Shown: positions 60,553-64,000 of the stretch, piece by piece
Layout of the letters: each line of letters opens with the position of its first letter
How positions within the stretch are numbered: position 1 is the stretch's first letter
NCBI RefSeq assembly: GCF_041261445.1
Contig: NZ_JBGCCU010000010.1
Span: 1 to 64,000, forward strand
DNA length: 64,000 nt
Origin: Catenulispora sp. EB89
Lineage (GTDB): Bacteria; Actinomycetota; Actinomycetes; Streptomycetales; Catenulisporaceae
Reading direction: 5' to 3'
Notes under the pieces: model-generated
Databases searched by the model: none
The model's input: the letters and a program-made list of their open reading frames with translations, nothing else
Told to the model about the DNA's origin: nothing
Position numbers and translations under genes: made by a program

Positions 60553-61650
60553 TCAGACAGCGGCGGGCCGGCGGTGCGCGAGCTCCTGGCGCACCAGCGG
60601 CAGGACGTGCTTGGCGTAGCCGATCGCGTCGTCGAAGGGGTCGAAGCCGCGGATCGAGAGCAGCTCGCAGCCGATGTCGACGTAGTCCAGCAGCGCGGCC
60701 GCGACCGTCTCGGGGCTGCCGACCAGGGCGGTGGAGCTGCCGGCGGCGTTGGTCGCCTTGGCCGGCGCGGTCCACAGCGCGCGATCGTGCAGCTCGCCGC
60801 GCGCGGCGAGGGCGAGCAGCCGCTGCGAGCCGACGTTCTGCGGCACGGCCGTCCCGGCCCTCGGGTAGTGGCGCTGGGCGGCGCGGTCGGCGTACCCGGT
60901 CTCGATCCGGCCGAGCAGTTCGTGGGCCCGCTCCCAGGCCAGGTCGTCGGTGGCGGCGACGATCGGGCGGAAGGAGACCCAGATGCGCGGATGCGGACGG
61001 CCCGCCGCGTCGGCCTGCGCGTTGACCGAATCGATCTGCTGCTTGGTCTCCGCCAGCGGCTCGCCCCACAGACCGAAGATGTCGCCCTGCCGGCCGCCGA
61101 CCCGGTACGCCTCCTCGGAGGAACCGCCGACCGAGACCGGGATCGCGTCCTGATACGGCCGGATCTCGGAGCGGAAGCCCTCGAACTGGTAGTACGGGCC
61201 CTCGTGGTCGAACGGCTCGGTCTCGGTCCAGGCACGCCGCAGGATCTGGATGTACTCGTCGGCGCGCGCGTACCGTTCGGCTTTGGACAGGTAGTCGCCC
61301 TCGCGCCGCTGCTCGACGTCCTGGCCGCCGGCGATGATGTGGATCGCCAGCCGGCCCCGGCCGATCTGGTCGAGGGTGGCGAAGGCGCGCGCGGCGTGCG
61401 TCGGGAAGATCACGCCGGGCCGGTGCGCGAGCATCGGCTTGAGGCGTTCGGTGTGGTTGACCACGAACTGCGCGAACTGGTTGGCGTCGATCCAGCTGGA
61501 GCTGTACGGGACCAGGGTGTAGTCGAACCCTCCTTCGTCCAGCACGCGTGCGTATTCGAGGGCGAACTCGTGGTCGAACCCGTTGCCGGCGCCGGGGTCG
61601 ACGTCGGAGGCGCGGTTGGCGTTGATGGCACTGATGAACTCGACGGGCAT
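60553..61650 (-). CDS. ssuD: FMNH2-dependent alkanesulfonate monooxygenase
   Basis: 365 residues, LLM class. SsuD-type segments: FISAINANRASDVDPG, FDYTLVPYSSSWIDANQFA, RLAIHIIAGGQDVEQRREGD, YLSKAERYARADEYI and YQFEGFRSEIRPYQ. It splits the C-S bond of alkanesulfonates to aldehyde and sulfite using FMNH2 and O2. No SsuE reductase is in the operon, so flavin must come from elsewhere. ATG 61650. Confidence 0.94.
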   Translation of the reverse strand: MPVEFISAINANRASDVDPGAGNGFDHEFALEYARVLDEGGFDYTLVPYSSSWIDANQFAQFVVNHTERLKPMLAHRPGVIFPTHAARAFATLDQIGRGRLAIHIIAGGQDVEQRREGDYLSKAERYARADEYIQILRRAWTETEPFDHEGPYYQFEGFRSEIRPYQDAIPVSVGGSSEEAYRVGGRQGDIFGLWGEPLAETKQQIDSVNAQADAAGRPHPRIWVSFRPIVAATDDLAWERAHELLGRIETGYADRAAQRHYPRAGTAVPQNVGSQRLLALAARGELHDRALWTAPAKATNAAGSSTALVGSPETVAAALLDYVDIGCELLSIRGFDPFDDAIGYAKHVLPLVRQELAHRRPAAV

Positions 61651-61679
61651 GGCCCGCTCCCTTCAGCTCGAATACGTGG

Positions 61680-62489
61680 TCAGTGGCCGGTCTCGACGCC
61701 GAGTTCGGCGAGCAGCCGGGCGCGCAGCCGGACGAAGCGGGGGTCGGTGATGTCGCGGGGGCGCGGCAGATCGACGGGGCCGGCGTGCGCGATCACGCCG
61801 TCGCGCATCACGAGGACGCGGTCGGCGAGCCGGACCGCCTCCTCGACGTCGTGCGTGACCAGAAGTACCGCGCAGCCGTGGCGCTGCCACAGGTCCGCGA
61901 CCAGGTGCTGGGCCTTGACGCGGGTCAGCGCGTCGAGGGCGCCGAAGGGCTCGTCGAGCAGCAACAGCGCCGGCTCGCGCACGAGCGCCCGGGCCAGCGC
62001 GACTCGTTGGGCCTCGCCGCCGGACAGCGTCTTGGGCCAGTCCCCGGCGCGCGCGGCGATGCCGACCTCGTCGAGGTAGCGGGTGGCGAGTCCGCGGTCG
62101 GGGCGGCCGGGCAGGCCGAGCACGACGTTGCGCCACACCCGCTTCCACGGCAGCAGCCGCGGCGCCTGGAACGCCACGGCCCGCTCGCGTGGCACGGTGA
62201 CCTCGCCGGAGATCTCCGTGTCGAGGCCGCTGAGCACGCGCAGCAGGGTGGATTTGCCGCAGCCGCTGTGGCCGAGCAGGGCCACGAACTCCCCGGGGGC
62301 GATGGTGAGGTCGAGCCCGTCGATGACGACGCGGCCGTCGAAGGCGCGAGTCAGGCCTCTGACGGTCACGGCGTTCGGCGCGGTGGCGGTGGTATTGGCG
62401 TCGTTGGGGGCGGCGGCATTGGTGGCGGCGTCGGCGTCGGCGTCGCGGGTGTCGGGGGCGAGGATTTCGGCGCCGGTCACGGCGATCAC
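61680..62489 (-). CDS. ssuB: Sulfonate ABC transporter, ATP-binding protein
   Basis: 269 residues: Walker A GHSGCGKSTLL, signature LSGGEAQRVALARAL, Walker B LLLDEPFGALD and switch LVTHDVEEAVRLADR. The first ~40 residues are an Asp/Ala/Asn/Thr low-complexity extension not seen in usual SsuB. The start is GTG 62489 in a GTGA overlap with the permease. Confidence 0.93.
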   Translation of the reverse strand: MIAVTGAEILAPDTRDADADAATNAAAPNDANTTATAPNAVTVRGLTRAFDGRVVIDGLDLTIAPGEFVALLGHSGCGKSTLLRVLSGLDTEISGEVTVPRERAVAFQAPRLLPWKRVWRNVVLGLPGRPDRGLATRYLDEVGIAARAGDWPKTLSGGEAQRVALARALVREPALLLLDEPFGALDALTRVKAQHLVADLWQRHGCAVLLVTHDVEEAVRLADRVLVMRDGVIAHAGPVDLPRPRDITDPRFVRLRARLLAELGVETGH

Positions 62490-63406
62490 GCCCCCTCGAA
62501 CGACGGGCGCCACGCCAGCACCTTGCCGCTGAGGACGCGCACGACCAGGTCGCACAGCAGCCCCAGGACCGCGTACGTCACGAGGCAGACCACGATGACG
62601 TCGGTCTGGAAGAACTCCTCGGCGTTGTTCATCAGGTAGCCGATGCCGTTGGTGGCGTTGATCTGCTCGCCGAACACCAGCGCGAGCCACGCGCTGCCCA
62701 GCGCGTAGCGCAGGCCGACCATCGCACCGGGCAGGGCGCCGGGCAGGATGACGTGCCGGACCAGGCCCCAGCGGTTCAGTCCCAGCGTCGAGCCCGCCTC
62801 GACGAGCTGCGGGTCGACGGAGCGGATCCCGCCGTGGAGGTTGAAGTAGAGCGGGATCGCCACGCCGAGGGCGACGAGGGCGATCTTCGGGGCCTCGTCG
62901 ATGCCGAACCAGATGATGAACAGCGGGATCAGCCCGACCCACGGGATGGTGCGGACCATGCCGACCGTCGCGTCCACGAGGTCTTCGCCGAGCCGGAACA
63001 GCCCGGCGACGAGCGCCAGGGCGACGGCGATGACCGCGCCGATCGCGAAGCCGATCACGACGCGCTGCCCGGAGGCGTAGATCGCGGAGGGCAGCTGGCC
63101 TTTCCGGACCAGTTCCCAGCCCTGCTTGAGCACGTCTTCCGGCGAGGCGAGGGTGGTGGCGGACAGCACGCCGGTCGCGCCGGCGACGTACCAGCCGAAC
63201 AGCACCAGCAGCGGCCCGAGCGCGCGGCGTGCGGGGCGGGGGACGCGCGGGCCGGGGCGGTGGCGGGCCGGGCGGATGGTGACCAGGTCACGCGCGGCCA
63301 GTGCGAGTGCTGGCGCCGGTGCCGGCACCAGTGCGTGTGCCAGTCCCGGCGCCGGTGCCGCGGTGGCTGCTTCGAGCTCTGCGATGTGCGGTGGGGCAGC
63401 GGTCAC
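62486..63406 (-). CDS. ssuC: Sulfonate ABC transporter, permease
   Basis: 306 residues with 6-7 membrane segments and the BPD loop (EAGSTLGLNRWGLVRHVILP). An Ala/Pro-rich N-terminus (PAPGLAHALVPAPAPALALA) precedes the first helix. GTG 63406 follows AGGAGGT at the right distance, so the longer open frame to 63706 is excluded. First structural gene of the operon. Confidence 0.93.
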   Translation of the reverse strand: MTAAPPHIAELEAATAAPAPGLAHALVPAPAPALALAARDLVTIRPARHRPGPRVPRPARRALGPLLVLFGWYVAGATGVLSATTLASPEDVLKQGWELVRKGQLPSAIYASGQRVVIGFAIGAVIAVALALVAGLFRLGEDLVDATVGMVRTIPWVGLIPLFIIWFGIDEAPKIALVALGVAIPLYFNLHGGIRSVDPQLVEAGSTLGLNRWGLVRHVILPGALPGAMVGLRYALGSAWLALVFGEQINATNGIGYLMNNAEEFFQTDVIVVCLVTYAVLGLLCDLVVRVLSGKVLAWRPSFEGA

Positions 63407-63579
63407 GGTTCTACCTCCTGGGGATCGGATGCGCGTCGTCGTCGCCGACGGGCAGGGTGCACGGTCCCGCGCGGCGTGCTGCCGGGCGGTTTCGGTCAGA
63501 CCGATGCGGACGTCGCGGACGCCGTGGGAGGTCGCGAGAGAAGTCGCAGAAAAGAGGAAGGGAGCGCGGAAAGCGAAGA

Positions 63580-63660
63580 TCAGCGCATACAGGTGCTGCC
63601 GGTGTACGTCATGTTGTCCACGACGTGCCGGCGGACCAGACGCCGGGTCCGATGCCTCAT
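63580..63660 (-). CDS. Putative leader peptide of the ssu operon
   Basis: 26 residues beginning MRHRTRRLVRRHVVDNMTYT and ending CMR. It matches the form of the short Arg-rich 'putative leader peptides' with a late Cys found upstream of sulfur-assimilation genes in actinobacteria, where translation of Cys codons is thought to gauge cysteine supply. It lies 173 bases upstream of ssuC with no ribosome site, so it may be read from a leaderless start near the promoter at 63668-63697. Confidence 0.6.
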   Translation of the reverse strand: MRHRTRRLVRRHVVDNMTYTGSTCMR

Positions 63661-63667
63661 GGTGCGT

Positions 63668-63697
63668 TAGTTTCACGGCGCTCGCGTGAGTTGTCAA
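63668..63697 (-). promoter_or_regulatory. Promoter of the ssu operon
   Basis: On the minus strand, TTGACA (63692-63697) is a consensus -35, with AAACTA (63668-63673) 18 bases on as a weak -10, just before the leader-peptide ATG. Confidence 0.6.
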
Positions 63698-63708
63698 ACC
63701 ACTCACGC
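63684..63708. promoter_or_regulatory. Operator overlapping the ssu promoter -35
   Basis: GCGTGAGT-N9-ACTCACGC, a perfect 8-bp inverted repeat whose spacer holds the -35 hexamer. A repressor here would block RNA polymerase; the divergent CGNR gene is one candidate. Confidence 0.7.
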
Positions 63709-63789
63709 ATGCTGAGATGCAGCGCTAACCTGGATGTTCACCACGAGAACGGTTCGCCGTTCGACGGAATCAGGGGGCGGACAGGCTCG

Positions 63790-64000
63790 ATGAGCGAAGC
63801 ATTCGTCACGCAGACGCGCAGCGGTGTGCGGGTGGGCGGCGAGGTGACCACCAAGGACTTGCGCCGGGCTGGATTCCCGTTCCGCTCCGGCCGGATCTGC
63901 CTGGACTTCGTCGCCACCGTGGCCAAGCGGCGCCTCGGCGACCGCGAACTCCTGCCGGGGCCGGACGAACTGCGCACCTGGTGCCGCGTCGCGGGACTGC
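63790..64000 (+). CDS. CGNR/ABATE-family regulator, N-terminal part
   Basis: 70 residues are visible before the window ends. The segment RSGRICLDFVATVAKRRLGD followed by ELLPGPDELRTWC fits the ABATE N-terminal domain of CGNR zinc-finger proteins, putative stress or metabolic regulators; the zinc finger itself would lie outside the window. ATG 63790. It is divergent from the ssu operon, with the promoter-overlapping inverted repeat in the gap. Confidence 0.75.
   Translation, partial: MSEAFVTQTRSGVRVGGEVTTKDLRRAGFPFRSGRICLDFVATVAKRRLGDRELLPGPDELRTWCRVAGL

Noticed and set aside
1-64000. CRISPR array, tRNA, rRNA or prophage
   Set aside because: No evenly spaced repeats with unique spacers, no cloverleaf-type gene and no phage structural genes were found by reading.

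Overview
The window is from the chromosome of a high-GC (roughly 70% or more) filamentous actinobacterium. Third codon positions are almost all G or C, GTG and TTG starts are frequent, and secreted enzymes with ricin-type lectin modules, TetR/MarR/LysR regulators and F420-type reductase relatives are abundant. This suits Catenulispora, Actinospica or Streptomyces-like soil bacteria; the genus cannot be fixed from the sequence. I see no rRNA, tRNA, CRISPR array, prophage or biosynthetic cluster. The only clear transposase is an IS30-type C-terminal fragment at the left edge.

Layout. 1-0.5 kb: transposase tail plus one copy of a dispersed repeat. 0.5-9.4 kb: mostly divergent regulator/enzyme pairs (AraC/SDR, MBL hydrolase/LysR), a Phd-like fusion protein, a CPA1 antiporter, a lipoprotein and a hydrolase. 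9.5-18 kb: secreted beta-propeller glycosidase-like protein, a 1.3 kb gene-free block dominated by a giant nested inverted repeat, an APC permease and a GH54 arabinofuranosidase with a LacI-type operator upstream. 19.3-28.7 kb: a tightly coupled nitrogen operon (permease, two DUF1989 proteins, biotin-dependent urea/guanidine carboxylase, allophanate hydrolase, AmtR-like repressor) in which every junction is a 4-nt stop/start overlap and a perfect palindrome lies upstream. By the known family association this is best read as guanidine (carboxyguanidine) assimilation rather than simple urea use. 28.8-30.7 kb: a small TetR-controlled reductase locus with a shared operator. 30.8-37.3 kb: beta-helix secreted protein, MFS/LysR pair, an unknown gene, SDR/TetR pair with twin operators.

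37.3-43.9 kb: a six-gene operon (Fe/phosphonate-type ABC transporter, GntR repressor, AtuA-like protein, DUF4387 protein) with four copies of a TTGCTATAGCAA-type operator placed at its head, before gntR and before the AtuA-like gene. It looks like a self-contained uptake and catabolic module for an unknown compound. 44.1-50.7 kb: MMPL exporter with its two-component system, then a MarR/MFS drug-efflux pair. 50.8-54 kb: isochorismatase-like hydrolase, quinone reductase, LigB-type dioxygenase and a MarR regulator with three operator copies. 54.1-58.1 kb: Tat-exported phosphoesterase, YVTN beta-propeller protein and two small secreted lectin-like proteins. 58.4-63.7 kb: an alkanesulfonate (ssu) operon with a short leader peptide, a promoter-overlapping inverted repeat and a frameshifted SfnB/DszC-like last gene. 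The window ends inside a CGNR/ABATE-type regulator.

Most metabolic modules carry their own local repressor and a visible palindrome. The strongest candidates for something not yet described are the giant inverted repeat with covarying hairpins at 13.0-14.06 kb and the AtuA/DUF4387/ABC/GntR operon.
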